Assembly (NCBI RefSeq): GCF_030408715.1
Contig: NZ_CP047202.1
Span: 646,294 to 710,293, forward strand
Length of the DNA stretch: 64,000 nucleotides
Direction of reading: 5' to 3'
Source: Corynebacterium confusum
GTDB taxonomy: Bacteria; Actinomycetota; Actinomycetes; Mycobacteriales; Mycobacteriaceae
Below the pieces are notes generated by a model that saw only the letters and a program-made list of their open reading frames with translations, had not been told where the DNA came from and did no database searches. The position numbers and the translations under genes are program-made. Shown here piece by piece: positions 1-7,926 of the stretch (position 1 is its first letter; every line of letters starts with the position of its first letter).

Positions 1-404
1 TACAAGCTGATGATCATGTCATCGACATCGGTCAAACGCCTCGAGCCTTTAGGGACCATAGTCGGCAAGAATGTTCCAGCCCGATCCCTAGGGATATCAA
101 CGGTAACTGGCCCGTAGTTAGAATCCACGGTTTTTGGGTAGGTTCCGTTGCGGTGATTGTCTGTCTCAGCTGCAGCTTTAGCTGCTCTATCGCCGGACTC
201 GTAGCCAAGGTGAGCATCCATCTCAGCGTTTAATCCCCTAGTAATCGAGGCTTGTAGCATGCCCCGAACTAGGTCATTGGCATCCGTTGTCGATGTGCCT
301 AGGTCATCAATGAGTTTCGCGATTTCAGGGTTAGCAAGCAGCTTCTTTTCAATCGCATCAATCTTGGCCTTATCAGCCGGATCTCGTCTCGTCACAGTAG
401 TCAT
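1..404 (-). CDS. IS256-family transposase, N-terminal part (runs off window)
   Basis: Translating the minus strand from the ATG at 404 gives 134 codons without a stop, up to the window edge. The protein starts MTTVTRRDPADKAK and contains MDAHLGYESGDR, NHRNGTYPKT, VPRDRAGTF-like and MVPKGSRRLTDVDDMIISLY segments. These line up with the start of the complete transposase at 12210-13559, with about half the residues identical by eye. The family is the mutator/IS256 DDE transposases. The catalytic part lies outside the window, so it cannot be said whether the gene is intact. It is a related but distinct element from the copy in cysI. Confidence 0.85.
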   Translation of the reverse strand, partial: MTTVTRRDPADKAKIDAIEKKLLANPEIAKLIDDLGTSTTDANDLVRGMLQASITRGLNAEMDAHLGYESGDRAAKAAAETDNHRNGTYPKTVDSNYGPVTVDIPRDRAGTFLPTMVPKGSRRLTDVDDMIISL

Positions 405-430
405 TCTGGTCCATCTCCTCATGCGGGTTA

Positions 431-462
431 GGTTCCCACACACAAACCATCAGACACTCTCC
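431..462 (-). repeat. terminal inverted repeat of the left-edge IS256-family element
   Basis: Read on the minus strand this begins GGAGAGTGTCTGATGGTTTG and continues into TGTGTGGG. Both ends of the complete element at 12155-13594 have the same pattern (GRGTGTC, then GTTTGTGTG). It therefore marks the outer end of the IS, just upstream of the partial transposase. The flanking duplication cannot be tested because the other end lies outside the window. Confidence 0.65.
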
Positions 463-806
463 ACGCGCTCGAACCAGGCCGGTGGGCCGCAACTACCAAC
501 AGTCTGGAAGGCGGAGTCAACGCGCAACTCAAACGACTCGCCGACGCTCACCGCGGCAGGACAGGAGAGCGCCAACGCACAATGCTCGAGTGGTACCTCC
601 ACTCCAAAACGCAGCTGCCTGACGATCCCCTAGGAATCGCCAGGCAGTGCAATTTCGGGCAAGACCAACTCGCCAAAGTCAACAATCTTGCCGAAGAAGA
701 CCACAACAAAGCCGACCAGGAAACAGGCCGACCAGCCTTCTACGACAACGCTATCCCAACCGAATACAACCACTCCATCGGAATCAGGAAAGGACCCTTC
801 AAATAA
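463..806 (+). pseudogene. truncated IS1249-like transposase, C-terminal remnant
   Basis: In the frame ending at the stop at 806, the sequence reads ATTNSLEGGVNAQLKRLADA, then HRGRTGERQRTMLEWYLHSK and TQLPDDP. This is the conserved C-terminal region of IS1249-type transposases, the TTNxxEGGxNAQ block with the last catalytic glutamate. Nothing upstream encodes the rest. The frame breaks exactly where the terminal repeat of the left-edge IS256-family element ends (about 462). The simplest reading is that this transposase was cut by insertion of that element, giving a nested IS. The distal end of the IS1249-like element probably lies in 807-860 but was not resolved. Confidence 0.7.
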
Positions 807-879
807 AAATGCGCCCGACGGCGACACGCCGACCGGACACACTTTTTGCTACTTAACCCGAGTCCGCCGTCTGAGGGGC

Positions 880-999
880 TGAAGGCATGAAGTTGCCCCT
901 CCGCCTGCTCGGGGGGGTGATAGGCAGAGGGGCAACGGGTGCGAGGTGGGGCGGCCGGAACGCTCGGGGGGTGATGTTCCGGCGCCACGCTGCCTCGCA
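880..999 (-). ncRNA. 6C RNA (two C-loop hairpins)
   Basis: On the minus strand two hairpins follow each other. The first has an 8-bp perfect stem (954-961 with 976-983) and a 14-nt loop, ATCACCCCCCGAGC. The second has a 14-bp stem with one mismatch (892-905 with 923-936) and a loop holding ATCACCCCCCCGAGC. Two stem-loops with at least six cytosines in each loop define the actinobacterial 6C RNA motif. A -10 box TAGTAT (minus, 1011-1006) predicts a start near 999. The 3' end is not marked by an obvious U-tract, so 880 is approximate. The 6C RNA is a conserved actinobacterial sRNA linked in some species to growth and stress; its targets here are unknown. Confidence 0.85.
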
Positions 1000-1005
1000 A
1001 TTACG

Positions 1006-1011
1006 ATACTA
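1006..1011 (-). promoter_or_regulatory. -10 box of the 6C RNA promoter
   Basis: The minus strand reads TAGTAT, a good actinobacterial SigA -10 hexamer. It sits about 7 nt before the predicted first base of the 6C RNA and about 23 nt before its first hairpin. No convincing -35 box is visible. Confidence 0.5.
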
Positions 1012-1056
1012 ACGTAGGTCGGCAAAGAATGCACGCCCAAAGCGCAATCTTTTTTG

Positions 1057-1767
1057 TTAGTGCAGTTCAGTGGCCTTTTCGTTGGCCCGGATTTCCTCTA
1101 AACGGGCGCCATCTGCTAGGCCCGAGACCACCACTGCGGACCCACCCAATGCCAGCGGCTCCAAGACATTCGCGCGGAAGCTGGCCCAATCGTGCCAGCC
1201 GGTGCTCAGCACGCGGGGGCCGCCGTGGGCCCGGCCGCCGTGGCTCGCGGGACTGTCAGGGTTACTGGCGGCCGCGTCAGAGGGCACCAGCTCGGGCAGG
1301 GGAGTGGTCGGCTCGAAGTACTGGTCGCCGTAGAAACGCACCGTGGGCCCGAAGTCGATGGCACCCAGCGGCAGCGTGCCGCCGGACTCGACCACACCGC
1401 GGCCGAAGGGATCCTCGGTGACCAGGACGACGTCGTGGCCCGGGAAGTCCTTGAAGCGCTCCGGGCTGGTGAAGACCACCTGCGCGGCGTCGGAGTCGGC
1501 GCTGGCGCTGGTGGACAGCTGGACGTCGACGCCGCGGGCCAGGGCGCCGAGGCAGATGACCGCGGCCTGCCAGCTGACTGGCAGGTTCACGGCGATGGAC
1601 TCGCCGGGCTCCAAGTCGAGCTCCTCGGCGAGCATGTTGGCGATTTTCGCCACCCAGTTCTGCAGGGTCTGGGCGGAAAAGTCGAGGCGGGCGCCGGTGG
1701 CCTCCGTGTAGACGGTAATGCGCGGGGCGGCCGGGTCCTGGTCCAGCAAAGCTTTGAGGAAATCCAT
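1057..1767 (-). CDS. TIGR03089 family protein (AMP-binding-like)
   Basis: The 236-residue product starts MDFLKALLDQDPAAPRITVY and resembles the N-terminal part of acyl-CoA synthetase/AMP-binding enzymes, as in the actinobacterial TIGR03089 family (Rv3268 in M. tuberculosis). It is far too short for a full adenylating enzyme and lacks the C-terminal domain, so catalysis is doubtful. The ATG at 1767 was chosen because family similarity begins there; an in-frame start 11 codons earlier lies in the preceding terminator hairpin. It lies downstream of the LCP gene in the same direction, as in related genomes. Function unknown. Confidence 0.8.
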   Translation of the reverse strand: MDFLKALLDQDPAAPRITVYTEATGARLDFSAQTLQNWVAKIANMLAEELDLEPGESIAVNLPVSWQAAVICLGALARGVDVQLSTSASADSDAAQVVFTSPERFKDFPGHDVVLVTEDPFGRGVVESGGTLPLGAIDFGPTVRFYGDQYFEPTTPLPELVPSDAAASNPDSPASHGGRAHGGPRVLSTGWHDWASFRANVLEPLALGGSAVVVSGLADGARLEEIRANEKATELH

Positions 1768-1783
1768 GGCACCCCATGGTAGG

Positions 1784-1825
1784 CAAAAGCCGCCCGCCAC
1801 GGCGCTGAGGGCGGTGGCGGGCGGC
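1784..1825 (-). terminator. terminator after the LCP gene
   Basis: A perfect 12-bp stem (1814-1825 with 1789-1800) is followed on the minus strand by TTTT (1788-1785). It sits between the stop of the LCP gene and the start of the TIGR03089 gene, so the latter may have its own promoter or depend on readthrough. Confidence 0.7.
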
Positions 1826-1852
1826 GGTGCCGGTGGGGCTCCGGCTGTGTGG

Positions 1853-3496
1853 CTAGTTCACACAGCGCGGGCCGTTGCCGCCGGCGTCGATCTCCGGGGA
1901 GACCTCGGCGGTGCCGAAGTCGCCGCCCGGGGTGCCCACGGGGGCATCGGCGTCCGCGTCGGCCTCACCGGCCGGGCCCTGGGCCTCCTCGTCGGAGGGG
2001 CCGGTGTACTCGTTGGCGGTGACCACGATGAGGGTAGAGTCATCCAGGCCCTCGTTGACGGTGATGGGCAGACCACCGAGCTTCTCCGCCAGGGCCTTGG
2101 CCTTCTCATCGTTGGCGTCGGCGGCGACCACCTGGGACTCGGCGTAGACCCCCGGCTGCGCGTTCGAGGTGCGCGCCACGGTGTAGCCCTCGCCCTCCAA
2201 GAAGGAGCCCACGCCGCCGGCCAGGCCGGAGACCGAGCCGGCATTGAGGACGTGGACCTCGACGCCGTCGACGTGAGCCGGGGCATCGCCTGCGCCCGCG
2301 GCGTCGCCGGAGTCCTCGGCAGGGGCCTTCTCCTGGTCCTTTTCCTCCTGGCTGCGGGCCAGGTCGTCCATGAACTTGTGGACCTCGGCGACGTCGATGG
2401 TGATAATCGACTCGCCGTAGTCGCCCGTGCCGTCCACGGAGGTCACCGGGATGGTGTTGAAGGTGACGTTGCCGCCGGCCAGATCGGTCAGCTGCGTGGC
2501 GAAGCTCATCACGTCCCAGTTCTCATCGATGACGACGGAGCGCTCCACCGCCTCGGAGATCTTGCCCAGCTTGGCCGGGTTGGTCAGGGTGCCCGCATCC
2601 AGCATCTTGTTGACCAGGGAGGCCATGAAGGCCTGCTGGCGGGTGATGCGGTCCAGATCGCCGCGCGGCAGGCCGTAGCGCTGGCGGACAAAGGCCAGGG
2701 CGTCGGCGCCGTGCAGGGTCTGCTCGCCGGCGGGGAATTTGGCGCCGGACATCTCGTCATCGACCGACTCGTTCAGGCAGACGTCCACGCCGCCGACGGC
2801 CTCGGTCAGTAGGACGAAGCCCAGCAGGCCGATCTCCGCGTAGTGATCTATCTCGATGCCGGTAAGGTCCCGGACCTCCTCCAGCAGGGCGGCGCGGCCG
2901 GCCTCGACGCCCTTTTGCTCGATCTCCTTGGCGTCGTGCGGGGCGGACTTGCCGGCGGCCTCGGCCTCGTCGTTCTCGGCCTGCAGCTTATTCGTCATCG
3001 CGCCCTTGTGTGCGGCGTAGACGCCGTTGATCTTCATGTTGCCGTGCTCGTCGTCGGAGATATACGTATCGCGCGGGATGGACACGGCAGAGGCCCGCGA
3101 GCCGTCGTTGGGCACGCGGATAACCATGATGGTGTCGGTGTTTTCCTCGCCTTCGTCGACGCCGGCGTGGAGTTTTTCGAGCTCCTCGTCGCTCAAGCGG
3201 TTGCCGTGCGCGTCCGAGCGGGAGTCGGAGCCGACCAGCAGGATATCGACGGCGCCGTCCGCGGCGTCCTTATCCTTAAAACCGCCGCCGCCGCCGAGCT
3301 GCAGGTTGGACGCCGAGGACAGGTCCCCGCCCAGGCGGCCGATGGTGGTGTACCCGATGCCGCTGATAACCAGCACGATCACCGACAGAATGGTCAGCAC
3401 GGTCTTGAGCGCCGTGGACCCGGTCTGGGCGGTCTGCGGACCGCGCATGGGGGCGGCCTGAATATCGCGCACGGGGCGGGCTGGTTCTTTGTTCAC
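1853..3496 (-). CDS. lcpA: LytR-CpsA-Psr (LCP) family cell-wall glycopolymer ligase
   Basis: The 547-residue protein has a short cytoplasmic start, one membrane helix (about residues 31-52), an LCP catalytic domain (about 80-370) and a C-terminal LytR_C domain (about 405-500). Typical LCP signatures are visible: ILLVGSDSR, NTDTIMVIRV, SIPRDTYI and the RQR arginine motif in ALAFVRQRYGLPRGDLDR. In Corynebacterium and Mycobacterium, LcpA/Lcp1 joins arabinogalactan to peptidoglycan outside the membrane. It is divergent from wbbL, the linker rhamnosyltransferase, which supports that role. It starts with GTG. It could be another LCP paralogue, but the position beside wbbL matches lcpA. Confidence 0.9.
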   Translation of the reverse strand: MNKEPARPVRDIQAAPMRGPQTAQTGSTALKTVLTILSVIVLVISGIGYTTIGRLGGDLSSASNLQLGGGGGFKDKDAADGAVDILLVGSDSRSDAHGNRLSDEELEKLHAGVDEGEENTDTIMVIRVPNDGSRASAVSIPRDTYISDDEHGNMKINGVYAAHKGAMTNKLQAENDEAEAAGKSAPHDAKEIEQKGVEAGRAALLEEVRDLTGIEIDHYAEIGLLGFVLLTEAVGGVDVCLNESVDDEMSGAKFPAGEQTLHGADALAFVRQRYGLPRGDLDRITRQQAFMASLVNKMLDAGTLTNPAKLGKISEAVERSVVIDENWDVMSFATQLTDLAGGNVTFNTIPVTSVDGTGDYGESIITIDVAEVHKFMDDLARSQEEKDQEKAPAEDSGDAAGAGDAPAHVDGVEVHVLNAGSVSGLAGGVGSFLEGEGYTVARTSNAQPGVYAESQVVAADANDEKAKALAEKLGGLPITVNEGLDDSTLIVVTANEYTGPSDEEAQGPAGEADADADAPVGTPGGDFGTAEVSPEIDAGGNGPRCVN

Positions 3497-3653
3497 GAGT
3501 TCGACTTCCGTTGGACTGCTGGTAGCGAGGGGTACTGGAACTGGGAAATAATAGCACTCAGTTTAGGTGATGCCGGGTAGATCCCCGAAGCTGGCCGGCC
3601 GGGTCGTGTCGTGGGCGAGGGCAGGAGGTGGGGTGGGTAGGGTGGAAGCCATT

Positions 3654-4547
3654 GTGACTACTAAGAACCAAACCCCGCTGGCCGTGGTGACCGTGACGTA
3701 CTCGCCCGGCGCTTACCTGGCGGACTTCCTGGATTCGCTGGCCGGCGCCTGCCGCCAGCCGACCCACGTCGTTCTGGCCGACAACGGCTCCACCGACGGC
3801 GTGCCGGAGGCGACCGCGCGCGAGCGCGACGGCGTCGACTTCGTGCCGACCGGCGGCAACCTGGGCTACGGCGGCGGCATGAACGCCGGCGTCAAGGCGC
3901 TGGGCAAGCTGCGCGCGGCCGGCGAGGTCGACCCAGACTGGGTGCTGCTGTCCAACCCGGACGTGGCGTTTTCGCCCGGCTCCATCGATGCCCTCCTAGA
4001 GTGCGCCCGGGCCTGGGGCCGAGTGGGGTCGGTGGGTCCGCGCATCGTTGAGCCGGACGGCAGCAACTATCCCTCGGCGCGCGCGGTGCCGGACCTGTTT
4101 ACCGGGGTCGGCCACGCGGTCTTTTCCGATATCTGGCCGTCCAACCCGTGGTCGGCGCGCTACCGGGCGGGCGAGGACATGGCGCGCCAGCGCGAGGCCG
4201 GCTGGCTGTCCGGCTCCTGCCTCCTGGTCAGCTGGGAGGCCTTCGCAGCCGTCGGCGGCTTCGACGAACGCTACTTTATGTACCTGGAGGACGTGGACCT
4301 GGGTGATCGTCTGGCGCGCGCCGGCTACCGCAACGTCTTCTGCCCGGAGGCGGTCATCACGCACGCCCAGGGGCATTCCACCAAGGCGCACTCGGCGGCC
4401 ATGCTGCGCGCCCACCACGACTCGGCCTACCGCTTCCAGGCGGATAGGCACCCCGCGGTGTGGCAAGCGCCCCTGCGCTGGCTGCTGCGGGCGGGGCTGC
4501 GCCTGCGCGCTGGGCTGGCTGTGGCCAAAGCTACAGGCAAAGTCTAG
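3654..4547 (+). CDS. wbbL: rhamnosyltransferase WbbL (GT2), arabinogalactan linker
   Basis: The protein of about 297 residues is a GT-A fold glycosyltransferase of family 2. It has AVVTVTYSPG near the start, ADNGSTDG (nucleotide-sugar binding), SNPDVAF as the DxD-like site, LSGSCLLV, and GGFDERYFMYLEDVDLGDRL. WbbL adds rhamnose to decaprenyl-PP-GlcNAc to build the peptidoglycan-arabinogalactan linker on the cytoplasmic face. The start is ambiguous: GTG at 3654 fits family length, but GTGs at 3633 and 3642 lie nearer an AGGAGG (3623-3628). It is divergent from lcpA and is followed by manC after about 180 nt. Confidence 0.9.
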   Translation: MTTKNQTPLAVVTVTYSPGAYLADFLDSLAGACRQPTHVVLADNGSTDGVPEATARERDGVDFVPTGGNLGYGGGMNAGVKALGKLRAAGEVDPDWVLLSNPDVAFSPGSIDALLECARAWGRVGSVGPRIVEPDGSNYPSARAVPDLFTGVGHAVFSDIWPSNPWSARYRAGEDMARQREAGWLSGSCLLVSWEAFAAVGGFDERYFMYLEDVDLGDRLARAGYRNVFCPEAVITHAQGHSTKAHSAAMLRAHHDSAYRFQADRHPAVWQAPLRWLLRAGLRLRAGLAVAKATGKV

Positions 4548-4727
4548 TAACGCCGCGGCCCCTCTTTGGCGGCGTTTGGCCAGCGTGCGGGCGGTGACCC
4601 CGTGCGAGTGCACGGGAGAGTGACGGAAAAGCCGGCGGCACGCGCGTGGCAAGGCGCGGTGGCTGGGCCCGGGGGCTCTACAATCGGGCGAGAATATTTC
4701 TACCTAAACCAAAGAAAGATGGATTCT

Positions 4728-5834
4728 ATGGCCGAGCACGAGACCGCCGCAGCGGAGAACCTGGGCGCGGTTACCGATGCCGTGATCCTCGTCGGTGGAC
4801 GCGGTACCCGCCTGCGCCCCTTGACCATCGGCACGCCGAAGCCCATGCTGCCGACGGCCAACTATCCCTTCCTGCAGCACCTGCTGGCGCGCATCCAGGC
4901 CGCCGGCATCACCCATGTCATCATGTCGACCTCCTACAAGGCCGAGGTCTTCGAGGAATACTTCGGCGACGGCTCCGAGCTGGGCTTAGAGATCGAGTAC
5001 GTCGTCGAGGAGCAGGCCCTGGGCACCGGCGGCGGCATCCGCAACGTCTACGACCACCTGCGGCATGACACCGCCATGGTCTTCAACGGCGACGTGCTCT
5101 CCGGCATGGATCTCAACGCCATCCTGGAAACCCACCACTCCAAGGGTGCGGATCTGACCATGCACTTGCTCAAGGTCGCCGACCCGCGCGCCTTCGGCTG
5201 CGTGCCCACCGATGCCGACGGGCAGGTCACCGCCTTCCTGGAAAAGACCGAGGATCCGCCGACTAACCAGATCAACGCCGGCTGCTACGTCTTCGACAAG
5301 GAACTTATCGCCACCATCCCGGCAGGCCGCGTGGTCTCCGTCGAGCGCGAGACCTTCCCGCAGGTCCTCGAGGCCGGCCGCAAGGTCATCGGGCACGTGG
5401 ACAACTCCTACTGGCGCGACATGGGCCGCCCGGAGGACTTCGTGCGCGGTTCCTCCGATCTGGTCCGCGGGATCGCCCCCTCGCCGCTGCTGGCAGGTCG
5501 CACCGGCGAGGCCATCGTGGATGATTCCGCCGGCGTGGCCGGGGGAGCGCTCCTGCTGTCCGGCACCTCCGTGGGCCGCGGCTCCGAGGTCGGCGCCGGC
5601 TCCCGCCTGGACGGCACCGTGGTCTTCGACGGTGTGACCATCGAACCGGGCGCGGTGATTACGAACTCCATCATCGCCTCCGGCGCGCACATCGGCGCCA
5701 ACACGCACATCGACGGCTGTGTCATCGGCGAGGGTGCCCAGATCGGCGCCCGCTGCGAGCTCGAAGGCGGCATGCGCATCTTCCCGGGCGTGGGCATCCC
5801 GGACCGTGGCGTCCGTTTCTCCTCCGACGCCTAA
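4728..5834 (+). CDS. manC: mannose-1-phosphate guanylyltransferase (NDP-sugar pyrophosphorylase)
   Basis: The product of about 368 residues has an N-terminal nucleotidyltransferase domain with the signature VGGRGTRLRPLT and the PKPML lysine, then FNGDVLSG and EYVVEEQALGTGGGI. The C-terminal part is a left-handed beta-helix of hexapeptide repeats (about 265-365). It makes GDP-mannose from mannose-1-P and GTP for mannosyl lipids and glycoproteins; ManB and ManA supply the substrate from genes further right. Homologues are sometimes labelled RmlA2, so the sugar specificity is inferred from context. ATG 4728 is preferred over 4719 because AAAGAAAG (4711-4718) gives better spacing. Confidence 0.87.
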   Translation: MAEHETAAAENLGAVTDAVILVGGRGTRLRPLTIGTPKPMLPTANYPFLQHLLARIQAAGITHVIMSTSYKAEVFEEYFGDGSELGLEIEYVVEEQALGTGGGIRNVYDHLRHDTAMVFNGDVLSGMDLNAILETHHSKGADLTMHLLKVADPRAFGCVPTDADGQVTAFLEKTEDPPTNQINAGCYVFDKELIATIPAGRVVSVERETFPQVLEAGRKVIGHVDNSYWRDMGRPEDFVRGSSDLVRGIAPSPLLAGRTGEAIVDDSAGVAGGALLLSGTSVGRGSEVGAGSRLDGTVVFDGVTIEPGAVITNSIIASGAHIGANTHIDGCVIGEGAQIGARCELEGGMRIFPGVGIPDRGVRFSSDA

Positions 5835-5849
5835 ACTCTCCCCGTTGCG

Positions 5850-5878
5850 CGGGCCACCAGCTGGTGGCCCGCTTTTTG
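5850..5878 (+). terminator. manC terminator
   Basis: A perfect 12-bp palindrome (5850-5861 with 5862-5873) is followed by TTTTT at 5874-5878, 16 nt after the manC stop. This is a strong intrinsic terminator. Confidence 0.9.
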
Positions 5879-6387
5879 CGGCCGATGCCACCTGCTGCCC
5901 CGCAGCCCCCCATCACCGCGCACGCCGCGGACTGCGTGCGCTGCCGTCGCCCTCGGGGCTGTCGTCGCTGCCAGCGCTGTCGTCGCTCTCGGTGCTGCCG
6001 GTACTGGCCGGGCTGCCCGCGCGGCTGGCAGCCAGGATCAAAAACCTGGCAAAAGGGTAGCGACACGCCGGAGATTCCTGTGAATTGTGAACAGGGATCG
6101 GGGTAGCCCCTAGATATAGTACCCCCGCCATCTCCCCCGGGGAAACCGCGCCTGTGATCCATGTGAAGGATGTGAATAGTGACGTGGGGTTTCGGGATCT
6201 TTTCGCCTATTTAGCTCCCGTCGGGTTGACGATATTTAGTGATACAGTGTGAAATAACAACAGTGTAAGTAACCACTTGGCGCGGTCCCGTGAGTACCGC
6301 GGCGGATGGTGTGGGTCGGCCCTTGGCGGGGTCGGCGAAGATTGTTCGAATTTTAAACTACTGCAAACTACGGAGGAAGGACGAGGC
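5879..6387 (+). promoter_or_regulatory. long whiB2 upstream region with tandem TGTGA repeats
   Basis: About 510 nt without a convincing gene. It contains an imperfect inverted repeat CCTGT...ACAGG at 6075-6093, three TGTGA units spaced exactly 9 bp apart (6153, 6162, 6171) plus a partial TGACG unit, and a TTGACG near 6225. Two ACAGTGT repeats follow at about 6244 and 6260. A 72-codon minus-strand ORF at 5913-6131 has low-complexity Ser/Asp sequence and no clear ribosome site, so it was not called. The density of direct repeats suggests multi-protein control of whiB2. Confidence 0.45.
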
Positions 6388-6687
6388 GTGAAAGACATGG
6401 CTAACGGCGCCATTCCCCGTGGCGGTGCTGCTGCAGAGATGTCCATCGACGAGCTTTTCGGGGCGGTCGAGCAAGAATGGCAAGACCAGGCGCTGTGCGC
6501 GCAAACCGATCCGGAGGCCTTCTTCCCTGAAAAGGGAGGCTCCACCCGGGAGGCGAAGCGAATCTGCCAGGCCTGCGCCGTACGGGACGAATGCCTGGAA
6601 TACGCGCTCGAGCACGATGAGCGCTTTGGCATCTGGGGTGGCCTCTCCGATCGTGAACGCCGCCGCCTGAAGCGCGAAATCAGCTAA
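6388..6687 (+). CDS. whiB2: WhiB-family transcriptional regulator WhiB2 (WhcD/WhmD type)
   Basis: The 99-residue protein carries the WhiB [4Fe-4S] cysteines: one at ALCAQTDPEAFF, then CQAC and C in RICQACAVRDEC. The G(I/V)WGG turn (FGIWGGLSDRERR) and a basic tail RRRLKREIS follow. WhiB2 orthologues control septation and cell division in actinobacteria. The start GTG at 6388 was chosen because GGAGGAAGG lies just upstream; the ATG at 6397 is an alternative. Longer in-frame starts would run through the promoter region. It is a single-gene unit with its own terminator. Confidence 0.93.
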   Translation: MKDMANGAIPRGGAAAEMSIDELFGAVEQEWQDQALCAQTDPEAFFPEKGGSTREAKRICQACAVRDECLEYALEHDERFGIWGGLSDRERRRLKREIS

Positions 6688-6741
6688 ACCGCACGTCAAC
6701 TAACCGGTCAAAGTCCTTGTCCGTCGCGGGGTGCCCCCGCT

Positions 6742-6766
6742 CCCAGCCTTTCCCGGCTGGGTTTTT
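6742..6766 (+). terminator. whiB2 terminator
   Basis: A 7-bp stem (6742-6748 with 6755-6761) with loop TTTCCC is followed by TTTTT at 6762-6766, 55 nt after the whiB2 stop. Confidence 0.85.
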
Positions 6767-6823
6767 GAGATCTTTGGGGCGTGCGGACCGGCCGAGTGCT
6801 GGTTACCAGTTGTCAGCTATCAG

Positions 6824-7291
6824 CTACCAGCTAAACCGCGGGTCGATGTCCTGCGGGCTGAGGTTCAAATAGTTGGCCACCAGCGAGGTCAGCACGGTCG
6901 ACAGGAGCTCGCTGCGCTCCTCGCGGGTGGCGCAGCGGGCCTCGATGGGCATGCGGAAAATCACCAGCCGCGAGCGCGTCGGCCGGCCCTTGGCATCCAC
7001 GCCCGCCGGCACGATGCGACCCAGCGGCACCGGCCCGTCCGCGACGATCTCGTCGGGCAGCACCGTCATGTCGGCGCGCAGGCGCATCCGCGGCACGGTA
7101 TCGACGGCCAAGTCCAGGGTGATCAGCTGGTCGGCGAAGGCGTTTTGGATGGGCGCGTAGGCCTCCAGCACGGCCATGTCGAAGCTCTGGGCGCGCGTGC
7201 GGAAGCGCGGCGTCTGCTGCGGCAAAAGGGGGCCGCGCTGGCCGCGGCCGTGGCGGTCGCGGCGGACGGAAAGCGGCGGGGTAGCGGGCAT
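6824..7291 (-). CDS. metallopeptidase-family protein (Rv3259-like)
   Basis: The 155-residue soluble protein has the family core FRTRAQSFDMAVLEAYAPI near residue 30, then RIVPAGVDAKGRPTRSRLVI and a C-terminal LLSTVLTSLVANYLNLSP stretch. Homologues beside whiB2 and DUF3499 genes in mycobacteria are annotated as minimal MMP-like metallopeptidases. No HExxH motif is visible in this protein, so peptidase activity is doubtful. It is divergent from the DUF3499 gene, which starts 89 nt away. Confidence 0.75.
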   Translation of the reverse strand: MPATPPLSVRRDRHGRGQRGPLLPQQTPRFRTRAQSFDMAVLEAYAPIQNAFADQLITLDLAVDTVPRMRLRADMTVLPDEIVADGPVPLGRIVPAGVDAKGRPTRSRLVIFRMPIEARCATREERSELLSTVLTSLVANYLNLSPQDIDPRFSW

Positions 7292-7379
7292 GAGGCTTAC
7301 TCTAGGGCCCCGCGCGGCGGATTTTTCCGGGGCGCGCCGGTAGGGGACTGTCTAAATGACAACTTGAGGTCTAGACTGT

Positions 7380-7835
7380 GTGGCTGTGACTGAATTTCGA
7401 CGTTGTTCCCGCCCCGGCTGCGGCCGTGAAGCCGTGGCTACGTTGACTTACGCCTACGCCGAGCAGACCGCCGTGGTCGGCCCGCTCGTGGAAGAAGACC
7501 CGCACTCCTGGGATCTGTGCGCCGAGCACGCCGAACGCATCACCGCCCCGCAGGGCTGGGAGATGCTGCGCGTCGACCAGGTAGACATCGAAGACGACGA
7601 TGATCTCCTGGCGCTTGCCGAGGCCGTCCGTGAAGGCGGGCGTGTGACCACCGGGCTGGTGGAAGGCGGCGAGCCCGGCTCCGGCGCAGACCCCATCGAC
7701 TATGCGCCCACCTTCGACGGCGCCGATCCGGCCCGCTCCAACCACCCGGTCTTCCGCACCCGCCGCGTGGCCACCGCCAAGCAGCAGCGCCGCGCCCACC
7801 TGTCCGTGGTCCCGGACCCGGGCAGCAACAGCTAG
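7380..7835 (+). CDS. DUF3499 family protein
   Basis: The 151-residue protein begins MAVTEFRRCSRPGCGREAVA. An early Cys pair (CSRPGC) and a later C-x2-H (LCAEHAERI) suggest a small zinc-binding fold. The central segment is acidic and the C-terminus is RRVATAKQQRRAHLSVVPDP. This matches DUF3499 proteins (Rv3258c) that sit between the metallopeptidase-like gene and manB. A -10 box TAGACT (about 7372-7377) lies so close that translation may start, leaderless, at the second GTG (7386). Function unknown. Confidence 0.82.
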   Translation: MAVTEFRRCSRPGCGREAVATLTYAYAEQTAVVGPLVEEDPHSWDLCAEHAERITAPQGWEMLRVDQVDIEDDDDLLALAEAVREGGRVTTGLVEGGEPGSGADPIDYAPTFDGADPARSNHPVFRTRRVATAKQQRRAHLSVVPDPGSNS

Positions 7836-7912
7836 CCTCCCGTTGCCTGTGAGTTAGCTACCAGTAACCCATGGGGACCCCGGCCTTTGGCTCAACCGCC
7901 GCGGCGGCGGAC

Positions 7913-7918
7913 TAGACT
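7913..7918 (+). promoter_or_regulatory. -10 box of manB (leaderless transcript)
   Basis: TAGACT ends 8 nt before the manB ATG at 7927, so the predicted transcription start falls at or next to the start codon. No Shine-Dalgarno sequence precedes the ATG, which fits leaderless translation. Confidence 0.6.
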
Positions 7919-7926
7919 GGGCATTT

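Noticed and set aside
630..1040. Several overlapping ORFs around the IS1249-like remnant and the 6C RNA.
   Set aside because: They are frame shadows of the transposase remnant or cross the 6C RNA hairpins; none has a recognisable domain.
5913..6131. 72-codon minus-strand ORF upstream of whiB2.
   Set aside because: Ser/Asp/Gly-rich sequence with no family, no clear ribosome site, and it runs against a repeat-rich promoter region.
7366..7376. GTCTAGAC upstream of DUF3499 as a second McbR site.
   Set aside because: The half sites are not in the TAGAC-N6-GTCTA arrangement; the bases serve better as part of the -10 region.
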